From Thermoanaerobaculia bacterium (lineage in GTDB: Bacteria > Acidobacteriota > Thermoanaerobaculia > Thermoanaerobaculales > Sulfomarinibacteraceae): 40,954 nucleotides of DNA. The notes under the pieces were generated by a model that worked only from the letters and a program-made list of their open reading frames with translations, was not told where the DNA came from and did no database searches. The position numbers were made by a program, and so were the translations under genes. The stretch covers positions 1 through 40,954 of the forward strand of contig JAMOVQ010000098.1 of the NCBI GenBank assembly GCA_027067575.1. The letters are read 5' to 3'. This document shows, in pieces, positions 17,970 through 26,430 of this stretch (position 1 is its first letter; every line of letters starts with the position of its first letter).

Positions 17970-20900
17970 ATGGTGGAACGGAATCGTCGCGGCAGACCGT
18001 GGTCGCGGGCAGGCGTGAGCCTCCTGTTGGGGGCCGTGTGCCTTCTGGTGGCCGGATGGCTGGAAGCAGGCTGGACGGACGAGGCCCTGCACGTTCAGGG
18101 ACCCTCCATCGGCCTCTACAACGGGGACTACGTCTCGGAGTCGGCGGGTCTCGACACGTACTACGCCTTTTGGATCGAGGTTCCTCCTGGAACGGGAGAG
18201 CTCCGGATCTACCTTTACGACGCCGACATCGGCGGTGGTGGGAGCTCGGAGGCCCTCGATCTGACCAACTCGAACGCCACGGCGGTCCGCTACACCCTGA
18301 TCGACCCCACGGGCGCCGTGTTCACCACTGTCAACCTGCCTTTTGGCGCCTGTTCCACGTGCGACGATGCGTGGGCCTACATCGGAGGACCCTCGTCCCC
18401 CATGCCCGGTCACTGGGAGTTCCGGATCGACCAGAGCACAGGCGTTCAGAGTGGCGGAGGACCCTGGGACGATATCAACGTCGTGTGGCTGGCACCGTAC
18501 GATCCCGTCAACGGCGTGGAGCTCAACCTGTACGCCCGGAGCTACACCGCCATGGGGAACGTCATGGGAGGAGGTACGGTAACGTACGATCTGTTCCCGT
18601 GGGTCGTCTGCGGCTGCGAGGCGGATTCCAACGACTTCGACGCCGACGCCTCTGCAACCGGGACCACGATGACGATCTCAACCCGGTCAGGAGCCACCAC
18701 ATGGAGCCCAACGGCTTCGGGCGCAACCACCTGGGCCAACAACACCCTGGGGGGGTTCACGACCGATTCCGATTCGATCGACTACGGGATCTGGCATGTG
18801 GCCTACGATCTGACCACCACGAGTTCGTTCCCGTACAACTGGGGAACCTACGAGTTCGGAAACTGGGACGCGGCAGACCCCGCAGGCAGTGGACCACCCC
18901 CATCGGCTCAGCCGGAGGCGAACACGGCACGCCTGTACTTCACAACCCTGGATGGCGGGGGGGCCGATCCCCCGGAGGCACCCGCCAAGGAGTACCTCGA
19001 GCAGATGGTCCGCTACAGATCGGGCCCAACTCCCCCTCAGACGGGCCAGACCACCGTGGTCACCGTGACCGTCCGGGTCGCCAATCCGACGGCGTACCCG
19101 ATCGAGTTCTCCTCCAACCAGACGATCACCTCCTGGGTCCCCGGAGGCGATGCCGTGTATCACGGGAATCTCCAGCTCGGACAGGGTACGGTGATCTCTC
19201 AGCCTGCGCTCGGCGGATCGGGCAACGTCGTGTGGAACCCGGGTACCGTTGCGGCCGGAAGCACCGTGATCATGGCCTACGAGGTTGCCGTCACCCCCTC
19301 GGCCTCCGGTCAACGGGTTCCCGTCACGGGATGGCCTGGCAACCATGGCACGACGGCCACCTACGTCGATGGCACCTGTGCGGGTGCCGGATGCTCCGGC
19401 ACCCAGCTCGACAGCGCCACTGCCACGATGGGGCCCCTGTGCGGGCTCGCCATCACCGAGAACCAGGTGACTCACGCAGTGATCACAGCGTTTCGCCTGC
19501 TGGATGATGGCGGAGAAAGCGTCGTCGAATGGGAAACCGGATCCGAGGAGGGCACCCTGGGATATCGGCTGTTGCGGGATGATCGGGGACGCCGGGTGCC
19601 CGTCCTGGCGGCGGCCGTACCGGCTCTCTGGAATGCGGCTCGTGGTGGGACGTACCGTGTGCGAAGCTCTGCCATCGGACGCGAATCCCGGTCTACATTC
19701 TGGCTCGAGGAGCTGGAAGCCGGGGGGAAACGGATCCTTCATGGCCCCTACACCCCTTCCGTGGAGCCGATGCCGCGCGGATCTCAAGGTGAATGGCCGT
19801 CACGGAACCGAGAGTGGGAGCGCCATCCTCATGACGTGGTGCCCGCGCCCGATCCAATCCACCGGCCGTCGGGAACGTCCATGGACACTCGGGGGTCGGC
19901 CCTGGCTGTGGGCATCCGGGGCAGGGGCATGGCCCTTATCCCTGCGGAGTTCCTGGCTCGTGGAACGGGCCAGACCGAGGGGACGATCCGGCGGCTGATC
20001 CGCTGGGGACGGATCCGGCTCACCCACAAGGGCCAGCCCGTGGCCTGGAAGGCCGCGCCCCACGGCGCAGGACTGATCTTCTTCGCGCCAGGGCTGGATT
20101 CGCTCTACACGAACGAGGACGTCTTCGTGCTGTCCGTCAGCTCTCGTTCGGGAAGCATTCCTTCCCGGTACGCAGCAGCGTTCCCCCCGTCTTACGGCGG
20201 CACCTTCTCGTCGTCCATCCATGCCGAGGAAGATCACCTCGCGGCCACGGTACTCGGGCTGGATCCCGAATCCGACTACTGGTTCTGGACCGGACTCATC
20301 GCGGGAGATCCAGTGATGAATCACTGTGCTCTGCCTCTGGATGCTCCGAATCCATCTTCCGGAGAGGCCAGCCTGACACTTCGGTTCCAGGGAGCCTCCG
20401 ATACCGAAGGAGGTCGCCATGAGGCTCGGGTCCTGCTCAACGGCACCGAGCTGGGTACTGCAACATGGCAGGGACTGACCACCCATGAAGCGACGTTCTC
20501 GTTCGATGGAACACTGTTGGCGCGCGGGAGAACCAATACCGTGACGGTGGAGGCCAGGGCCACCTCTTCCTTCAGCGCGTTCTTCATCGATTCCATGGAC
20601 TTGCGGTACCGCAGGACATACCGGGTCGACCACGACGCTCTGTTCTTCGATGTCGCCGAACCGGGGGCCGTCACCCTGGAGGGCCCCGGAACAGCGGCCC
20701 TGCAGCTCTTCAACGTCACCGACGAGAGCCAGCCCGTCGAGTTGCAAGGAGCCCGATCCGGATCGGCTTTCACGGCCGATCTGACACCCGGGCGGTACGT
20801 TGCAGTTCCCGACGGGGGATTCCTCCAGCCCGCATCCCTGCGCGCCGTCAGCGAAGAGGACCCTCTCCGGAGGCCAGCAACGTACCTGGTGGTGTCTCCA

Positions 20901-22025
20901 CAGGCGCTTCGCGACGGGGCCAACAGACTCGCAGAACACCGGGAGAAGCGGGGACTGACCGCCGCCGTCGTGACGGTGGAAGAGATCATGGACCGGTACA
21001 ACGGTTCCATCTTCGATCCCCACGCGATTCAAAGGTTCCTCGAAGAGGCGTACCGTTCCTGGGATACCCCGCCCCGGTTCGTGGTCCTCCTGGGAACCGG
21101 TTCCTTCGACTACCGGGGGCTGCTGGGACCCGGCCGGCCGGGAGTGCCTCCCCTGCTTCTCAAGACCCCCCAGGGGTTGTACGCCGCCGATGGCCTGTTC
21201 ACCGATTTCGACGGCGACGGCGTTCCTGAGATTCCCGTGGGCCGGCTTCCGTTCACCGACCGCGACATCCTGGAGAAGTGGCTTCACCATGCGGAGATCT
21301 GGGAGACACGTGCCCTGCCTCCAACCCTTCTGGCTATCAGCGACGACCGGGAAGGGGCGGCGGACTTCACGGACGATGCAGCGTACGTCACGGGCGTGCT
21401 GCCGCGAGGGTTCTCCCGGACGTGGTCCGGCCTGGACCGGGACGATCTCACGACGGTCCGGGCAACGCTGTTCCGGAGCCTTGAGGGCGGCGTCTCTCTG
21501 GTCCAGTATTTCGGTCATGGCGGTTCCGATCGATGGGCTGACGAGGGGATTCTGACCGTGGATGACCTGGACGGCTCCCACGCATTCGGGGTTCCGCCGT
21601 TCGTCACCGCACTGACCTGTGCCGTCAACCGCTTCGAAATCCCCGGCTATTCATGTCTGGGAGAGCGCCTTCTCGACCCTGGTGATGGCGGTGCGGTGGC
21701 CGTCTGGTCGCCCTCCGGGCTGACGAGCCGCGCCGATCTCCGCAAGCTGGGCCGTGCGCTGGAGGGGGCCCTGGTCCTCCCGGGTGGTACCACTCTGGGT
21801 GAGGCGTTGCGGGAAGCCCTGTCGGTATTCCCGGCCGGAACAGATGGGACCACCTGCCGGCTGTTGTTCAACCTTCTGGGTGACCCAGCGCTTCCGGTGA
21901 GGTTTGACTGTCCAGGTGGCGAAAGCTCTCCCGACCTGCCGGGCGCGACGTCGGGATCCTTCTCGCCGCCGATTCCGTTGCCGGACGACGTGACCCATGC
22001 ACGGCCCGTCGATCCGGCCCGGTGA
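17970..22025 (+). CDS. C25 family (gingipain-like) cysteine peptidase, secreted, multidomain
   Basis: 'RFVVLLGTGSFDYRG', 'GLFTDFDGDGVPEIPVGRLPF', His motif 'VQYFGHGGSDRWADE' (His codon 21516) and Cys motif 'FVTALTCAVNRFE' (Cys codon 21618); signal peptide 'AGVSLLLGAVCLLVAGWLEAG'. Confidence 0.88.
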   Translation: MVERNRRGRPWSRAGVSLLLGAVCLLVAGWLEAGWTDEALHVQGPSIGLYNGDYVSESAGLDTYYAFWIEVPPGTGELRIYLYDADIGGGGSSEALDLTNSNATAVRYTLIDPTGAVFTTVNLPFGACSTCDDAWAYIGGPSSPMPGHWEFRIDQSTGVQSGGGPWDDINVVWLAPYDPVNGVELNLYARSYTAMGNVMGGGTVTYDLFPWVVCGCEADSNDFDADASATGTTMTISTRSGATTWSPTASGATTWANNTLGGFTTDSDSIDYGIWHVAYDLTTTSSFPYNWGTYEFGNWDAADPAGSGPPPSAQPEANTARLYFTTLDGGGADPPEAPAKEYLEQMVRYRSGPTPPQTGQTTVVTVTVRVANPTAYPIEFSSNQTITSWVPGGDAVYHGNLQLGQGTVISQPALGGSGNVVWNPGTVAAGSTVIMAYEVAVTPSASGQRVPVTGWPGNHGTTATYVDGTCAGAGCSGTQLDSATATMGPLCGLAITENQVTHAVITAFRLLDDGGESVVEWETGSEEGTLGYRLLRDDRGRRVPVLAAAVPALWNAARGGTYRVRSSAIGRESRSTFWLEELEAGGKRILHGPYTPSVEPMPRGSQGEWPSRNREWERHPHDVVPAPDPIHRPSGTSMDTRGSALAVGIRGRGMALIPAEFLARGTGQTEGTIRRLIRWGRIRLTHKGQPVAWKAAPHGAGLIFFAPGLDSLYTNEDVFVLSVSSRSGSIPSRYAAAFPPSYGGTFSSSIHAEEDHLAATVLGLDPESDYWFWTGLIAGDPVMNHCALPLDAPNPSSGEASLTLRFQGASDTEGGRHEARVLLNGTELGTATWQGLTTHEATFSFDGTLLARGRTNTVTVEARATSSFSAFFIDSMDLRYRRTYRVDHDALFFDVAEPGAVTLEGPGTAALQLFNVTDESQPVELQGARSGSAFTADLTPGRYVAVPDGGFLQPASLRAVSEEDPLRRPATYLVVSPQALRDGANRLAEHREKRGLTAAVVTVEEIMDRYNGSIFDPHAIQRFLEEAYRSWDTPPRFVVLLGTGSFDYRGLLGPGRPGVPPLLLKTPQGLYAADGLFTDFDGDGVPEIPVGRLPFTDRDILEKWLHHAEIWETRALPPTLLAISDDREGAADFTDDAAYVTGVLPRGFSRTWSGLDRDDLTTVRATLFRSLEGGVSLVQYFGHGGSDRWADEGILTVDDLDGSHAFGVPPFVTALTCAVNRFEIPGYSCLGERLLDPGDGGAVAVWSPSGLTSRADLRKLGRALEGALVLPGGTTLGEALREALSVFPAGTDGTTCRLLFNLLGDPALPVRFDCPGGESSPDLPGATSGSFSPPIPLPDDVTHARPVDPAR

Positions 22026-22035
22026 GGGGGAGTTC

Positions 22036-22266
22036 ATGGACAGCGGAAATATCGGGGAAAGCATGAAAGACTGCGGCATCGTCAGACAATCGTCGGGCGA
22101 CGAGTGTCGGATTCCTGGCGGCGGTGTCGCCGCCAGGGCCCGCCGTCCGTACGTCCCCCCACGGATTCTCAGCTCGGAGACGGTGGAAGTGGTGGCCTCG
22201 ACCTGTACGGGCCCAACGGCCAAGGCCACGCCGGTGGACTGCTCTTCTGGCCCGATCCAGAGCTGA
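22036..22266 (+). CDS. Small Cys-containing peptide, candidate RiPP-like precursor
   Basis: MDSGNIGESMKDCGIVRQSSGDECRIPGGGVAARARRPYVPPRILSSETVEVVASTCTGPTAKATPVDCSSGPIQS; GAGGGGG Shine-Dalgarno just upstream; 10 nt after the C25 stop and 7 nt before the kinase start. Confidence 0.7.
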   Translation: MDSGNIGESMKDCGIVRQSSGDECRIPGGGVAARARRPYVPPRILSSETVEVVASTCTGPTAKATPVDCSSGPIQS

Positions 22267-22273
22267 TCCGGTC

Positions 22274-23200
22274 GTGTCCGGCCTCGAACGGTTCGTACGA
22301 AGTCCGGCACGACTCGGCCTCTCGGTCCTCCTCCGTGCTGAGGGCGGGCGAGGCCTCAACCTCCAGATGCCGTTTGGAACCGTGATGCTGCGAGGTGTCC
22401 CGGCAACCTCCGTGTCCGTCCTGAACGACTGTTGGCGTTCGTGGTTCCAGCGGGGTCCGGCACCGTCATCCTTCGAGGAAAGTGTTCTGGTCGATGTGGC
22501 ACCAGTGGGACCGGACGAGTTCAGGGAGGCTGGAGAGATCGTCTGGGATCCATTTCTATGTGTGGAGCCGTCGCAGGACCGGGTTCAGGCCGCCGGATAC
22601 CGGTGGATGGCGGAGGTCAGACGCACCGTGCCGGTACGGGCTCGCCTTTGGCTGGACCGTACGGCCCGCGGATCGGTCCTTGGAGATCTCTGGGAAAACT
22701 TCCTGCGACTCGTCTCGGCGTACGCCGTCCTCGCTGAAGGCGGGTTGCTGGTCCACGGTGCTGCGGCCGGGTTCCCCGGTGAAGGTATCCTCTTCCCGGG
22801 CCCGTCGGGAGCAGGCAAGTCCACCATCTCCGGGATCCTCGAACGTGAAGGAGTTCAGATCCTCTCGGACGACTGCACGGCCATCGTCCGCTCGGACAAT
22901 GGTTACGGCGTGGCCGGTCTGCCGTTCGGTGGTGAACGTCGGCCCCGAAGACCACCGACGCGGCCGTTTCCACTCCGTACCATCTGCCTCCTCGAGAAGG
23001 CTCATGAGACCGCGACCCGTCCTGCACGGCAATCCGAGACCCTTGCCCGCCTCGTGGCCTCGTCTCCCTTCGTCAACGGTGACCCAGCCGTGCACTCGGC
23101 TCTGCTCGAACACGCCACGGCAATCGTCGGCGCCGTGAGGACCGTACATCTCCGCTTTTCCCGCTCCGGCGGTGTTGCAAGGGCGCTCCAGGCCCGATGA
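22274..23200 (+). CDS. HPr kinase/phosphorylase-like protein
   Basis: P-loop 'ILFPGPSGAGKSTISGILEREGVQILSDDCTAIVR'; 'LLVHGAAAGFPGEGILF'. GTG start at 22274 chosen because it follows the peptide stop. Confidence 0.78.
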   Translation: MSGLERFVRSPARLGLSVLLRAEGGRGLNLQMPFGTVMLRGVPATSVSVLNDCWRSWFQRGPAPSSFEESVLVDVAPVGPDEFREAGEIVWDPFLCVEPSQDRVQAAGYRWMAEVRRTVPVRARLWLDRTARGSVLGDLWENFLRLVSAYAVLAEGGLLVHGAAAGFPGEGILFPGPSGAGKSTISGILEREGVQILSDDCTAIVRSDNGYGVAGLPFGGERRPRRPPTRPFPLRTICLLEKAHETATRPARQSETLARLVASSPFVNGDPAVHSALLEHATAIVGAVRTVHLRFSRSGGVARALQAR

Positions 23201-23305
23201 ACGCTAGATTCAGTAACCAGGCACGTCCTGCAACCGCAGCGGCGACAACCGACATGGCGATACACGACCGGACCCCAGAGACGGGGACGTGACCCAGCTC
23301 TGACC

Positions 23306-23526
23306 ACCGGACCGTCGTGGCTTCCTCCGGCTCGGCGCCCTCCTCTTCCACCATCGGCTGATCCATCGGAGGCCGTAGTGCCTCTTCGAGGGTGTCTCCG
23401 TCGATGACGGCGGGCTCCCCATCGAAGGTCCAGATCACGATCAGGTCTCGGGTTGCGGCGAGTTTCCGGGGACGCATGCCGGCGGGAAGCGAAAACGGCA
23501 CGAGATCGCCGCTGGACGTATCCACC
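23306..23526 (-). pseudogene. Partial duplicate of the 3' end of the 27592-28818 gene
   Basis: 221 bp aligns without gaps to 27594-27814 with about 15 mismatches by hand. The position matching the TAG stop is TGG here, and the 5' part of the gene is absent. Confidence 0.8.
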
Positions 23527-23696
23527 CTCCTCGCGAGACCGTCTCACCCTGCCATGGAAGACCGAGCTCACCCGAGTACCCGTGACGATTCCGCGACAGC
23601 CCAGGAGAACGCCGCACATCTCCCTCGCGGCCCCCAGGAATCGGTTCATCCTCCCCCAGGTGGAGCCCCATGGAACTGAGACAGCGTTTCAAAAAG

Positions 23697-23715
23697 AAAG
23701 GGAGTGTCCCTTTTT
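23697..23715. repeat. Short interspersed repeat copy a (AAAGGGAGTGTCCCTTTTT)
   Basis: Matches copies at 24655, 29304 and 34555; imperfect palindrome. Confidence 0.75.
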
Positions 23716-23757
23716 CTGGCAGTACAATCCAACTCTTCGTATGGTACAATCCCACTG

Positions 23758-24008
23758 TGACCACGATAGATAGCCAGTTCTTCGGTGATTCCGAGGCGCT
23801 CCGGCAACGGTCCGAGAGCCTCTCGACCTTCGCCGAGTGGGACCGGGAGAACCCCGTCGTCATGGACCCCACCCGGGCCGTCGCGGCCGTCGCCTCCCTG
23901 TACCGCCTCATCCCCGCGGACGCACGCCGCCGGGAGGACGATCCCGACTTCGAGGGCGTGGGGCGGATGCTCGACGCCCTGGCCCGGCTCGGACGATCCC
24001 GTGGTTGA
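23758..24008 (+). CDS. Small protein upstream of a nucleotidyltransferase (putative partner)
   Basis: VTTIDSQFFGDSEALRQRSESLSTFAEWDRENPVVMDPTRAVAAVASLYRLIPADARRREDDPDFEGVGRMLDALARLGRSRG; overlaps the next gene (GTGGTTGA). Confidence 0.65.
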
Positions 24009-24555
24009 CCTGGAACGGGTCCTCGCCGATCTGGCCCGGCGGCTCGCGGCAGCCGGGGTTCCGTACATGGTGATCGGCGGCCTGGCCAACGCCGTCTGGG
24101 GCGTTCCCCGAAGCACACTGGACATCGACGTCACGGTGCTTCTCGACCCGGGAGAGACCGGCGCCCTCCTGGCGGCGCTCGGCCCCGCCTACCGGCCCCG
24201 GCCCGAGGACCCCGAGGCGTTCGCCGAACGGACGCGGGTCCTTCCCCTGCTCCACGAGGACGGTATCCAGATCGACCTCATCCTCGCCATGCTCCCGTTC
24301 GAGGAGGAGGCGATCCGCCGGTCTGTGGAAATCCCCATCCGGGGCGTCCCCGTCCGCTTCTGCACCGCCGAGGATCTCGTTCTCCACAAGCTCGTCTCCG
24401 ACCGCGAACGCGATCGCGACGACGTCGCCGGGATCATCCAACGCAACCGGTCGAGGCTGGACCGTGCATACCTCGATCCCCGCGTCGAGGAGCTGGCCTC
24501 CATCCTGGACCGCCCAGAGCTCGTCCACTGGTACCACCGGCTACTGGACGGCTGA
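24001..24555 (+). CDS. Nucleotidyltransferase-fold protein (AbiEii/MNT-like)
   Basis: 'VPYMVIGGLANAVWGVPRSTLDIDVTVLLDPGETGALLAAL' NTase signature; 'TAEDLVLHKLVSDRERDRDDVAGIIQ'. Confidence 0.82.
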   Translation: MVDLERVLADLARRLAAAGVPYMVIGGLANAVWGVPRSTLDIDVTVLLDPGETGALLAALGPAYRPRPEDPEAFAERTRVLPLLHEDGIQIDLILAMLPFEEEAIRRSVEIPIRGVPVRFCTAEDLVLHKLVSDRERDRDDVAGIIQRNRSRLDRAYLDPRVEELASILDRPELVHWYHRLLDG

Positions 24556-24654
24556 CCACCCGCCCCTGGAGGGGCCACCGTCCGCCGCGTCATCGCCCCC
24601 CCGCCCGGAGCATCCCCGCCCCCCACAGGACGATCGAGACGCCGTCTCATCGAG

Positions 24655-24672
24655 AAAGGGGGTGTCCCTTTT
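24655..24672. repeat. Short interspersed repeat copy b (AAAGGGGGTGTCCCTTTT)
   Basis: Same family as 23697-23715, on the other side of the NTase pair. Confidence 0.7.
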
Positions 24673-24721
24673 CGGAGAAGAAGGCCGCGGTGACGTTCTC
24701 ACTCATTCACCGATGACCCGT

Positions 24722-25213
24722 TCACGGCAGCGGACGGCCCTCGAACACCTTACGCACCCGGATCGTCCGTCTCTCAGTCCCTCGTGGCCCAGAGGTTACG
24801 ATCTCGAACGGCCATCCACCGTCGTCCCTCGTGCGGCCGGCCAGCATGACCACCGCCTTCATGGGAAGGCGAACTCCGTCCGACGATTTCAGGTCCCGGT
24901 AGTCGATCCACCGAGATGATCCCGGTGCAAGGGTGAACTCCAGCGAGAAGACGATCTCGTCCCGTCCTGCCGCCTTCTGACGGATTCCGAAGGTATCCCC
25001 TGGCACGGCGGTCGAGATGATGATTCTCGTGGGCTCGTTCCCATCGTTCGTGGCCAGGAACCCCCCATGCCTCCGGGAGAGCGAGACACCGGACACGACG
25101 GTGACACCACCGCGCCCGCCAGACGCGCCGTGGTCGTGTCGGGCCACGACAGCGGCCACGCCGAGTCCCGCCGCACAGGCGAGGGCGACGGCCACGAGGA
25201 CACGACGTTTCAC
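24722..25213 (-). CDS. Hypothetical secreted or membrane-anchored protein
   Basis: GTG start 25213: VKRRVLVAVALACAAGLGVAAVVARHDHG...; start overlaps the upstream stop (GTGA). Confidence 0.65.
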   Translation of the reverse strand: MKRRVLVAVALACAAGLGVAAVVARHDHGASGGRGGVTVVSGVSLSRRHGGFLATNDGNEPTRIIISTAVPGDTFGIRQKAAGRDEIVFSLEFTLAPGSSRWIDYRDLKSSDGVRLPMKAVVMLAGRTRDDGGWPFEIVTSGPRGTERRTIRVRKVFEGRPLP

Positions 25214-26121
25214 GGCACAACCTCTCCGAACATTGCCTCGAAGCGAGTGTGAAGCCTGGGGGCCTTCGGTAACCAGCGGTACCGCTCGCGTCGGAACTGC
25301 TCGCAGCGGTCCTGCAACGCCGGTGGCCTCGACAACGACTCGGTGCAGCCCGAGAGAGCCGGCAGGCTCGGTCCTTCGGGAACCTGCGCCGGATCGAAGT
25401 TCAGCTTCACGCGGGGAAGCGTCCCCCCAGGACGGACGCACGAGGAATCCGAGAGCTGCGTCAGGAAGGCCAACCACCAGCGAAGGTTCCGCCACTGGTC
25501 CGGAGCAAGTTGGCGTCCGAGGGCTCCGAGCGTCCCCGCAACGTCGGCCTCCTCTCCCGCCGGGAGATACCGCCGTTCTGGTCCGACCTGGCAGATGATC
25601 TCACCACGGGATGCCCGGTTCTGGAGCCGGGCCATCGCCTTCGCACGCGCATCCTCGTCGGGTGCGGCCAGCGCGGCTTCGATGAGGCGGGCCGTGTTCT
25701 CGTCTTCAAAGCGGATCCCAACGGCCAGGACCGAGCCTGCCTCGAGATCCCGGAGACTCGTGATCGTCGCTCCGGTGGGGAGGACGACGGTGGTCAGCAA
25801 CGCCCTCGCCCCATCCCAGCGTTCGAACCCCCAACGCCGGATGGTGACGAACGCAGACGGAGGAACGTTCTCGAGGAGCTCGCGGCGCAGTTCCCGTTCC
25901 AGGACGCCGTTCTCTTCCAGATCCTGGCCGGAAACCCTTGGCGCATACCCCTCCCACCATCCCTCAAGCTCCTCCGGCAACGCCTCCGGAACGACCGTCC
26001 GGGTCGCCTCGGTCCAGATCCGCACGGGACGCCCATTCCCCAACCCCACCTCGTACGCACCACACCCCGTCAGCCGGACCCCGCCGCCGCCGACGACCAA
26101 TGCAAGCAGAAGCCAGATCAT
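25210..26121 (-). CDS. Hypothetical lipoprotein
   Basis: MIWLLLALVVGGGGVRLTGCGAYEVG has a lipobox-like LTGC; 303-aa uninterrupted ORF. Confidence 0.7.
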   Translation of the reverse strand: MIWLLLALVVGGGGVRLTGCGAYEVGLGNGRPVRIWTEATRTVVPEALPEELEGWWEGYAPRVSGQDLEENGVLERELRRELLENVPPSAFVTIRRWGFERWDGARALLTTVVLPTGATITSLRDLEAGSVLAVGIRFEDENTARLIEAALAAPDEDARAKAMARLQNRASRGEIICQVGPERRYLPAGEEADVAGTLGALGRQLAPDQWRNLRWWLAFLTQLSDSSCVRPGGTLPRVKLNFDPAQVPEGPSLPALSGCTESLSRPPALQDRCEQFRRERYRWLPKAPRLHTRFEAMFGEVVP

Positions 26122-26372
26122 CAGTCGCTCACCTGACAGGCGGCCAACTCTACGGAAATCGTCCTACTCTTGCGCATCACGTCCCTCCCACTGCCAACTC
26201 GCGATCGTCCGAGGCTATACCATCCAGATGCGACTGGACAAGATCTCGTCAACGAGTTGGCCGTTGCAGTATCACTCAAAGCGAACGCCCCACCCTCCCC
26301 CATCGCGGTCCCTGGCAGGAAACCGTCCATCCTTCGCCCCGGCAGAGCTCCCAAGCAGCAGTGAAACGAACG

Positions 26373-26402
26373 GCCGGCCGGCGGTGATGTCCGCCGGCCG
26401 GC
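26373..26402 (-). terminator. Strong hairpin downstream of the 26431-27315 gene
   Basis: GCCGGCCGGCGG-TGATGT-CCGCCGGCCGGC, 12-bp perfect stem. Confidence 0.55.
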
Positions 26403-26430
26403 GTGTTGTATCGAGCACTCCCGGTTTGTC

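Noticed and set aside
22036-23200. Complete lasso-peptide cluster
   Set aside because: No asparagine-synthetase-like cyclase, transglutaminase-like protease or RRE protein in the window; only peptide plus HprK-like kinase.
23073-23305. C-terminal extension of the duplicated propeller tail
   Set aside because: Read-through after loss of the stop, antisense to the kinase gene; not a credible domain.
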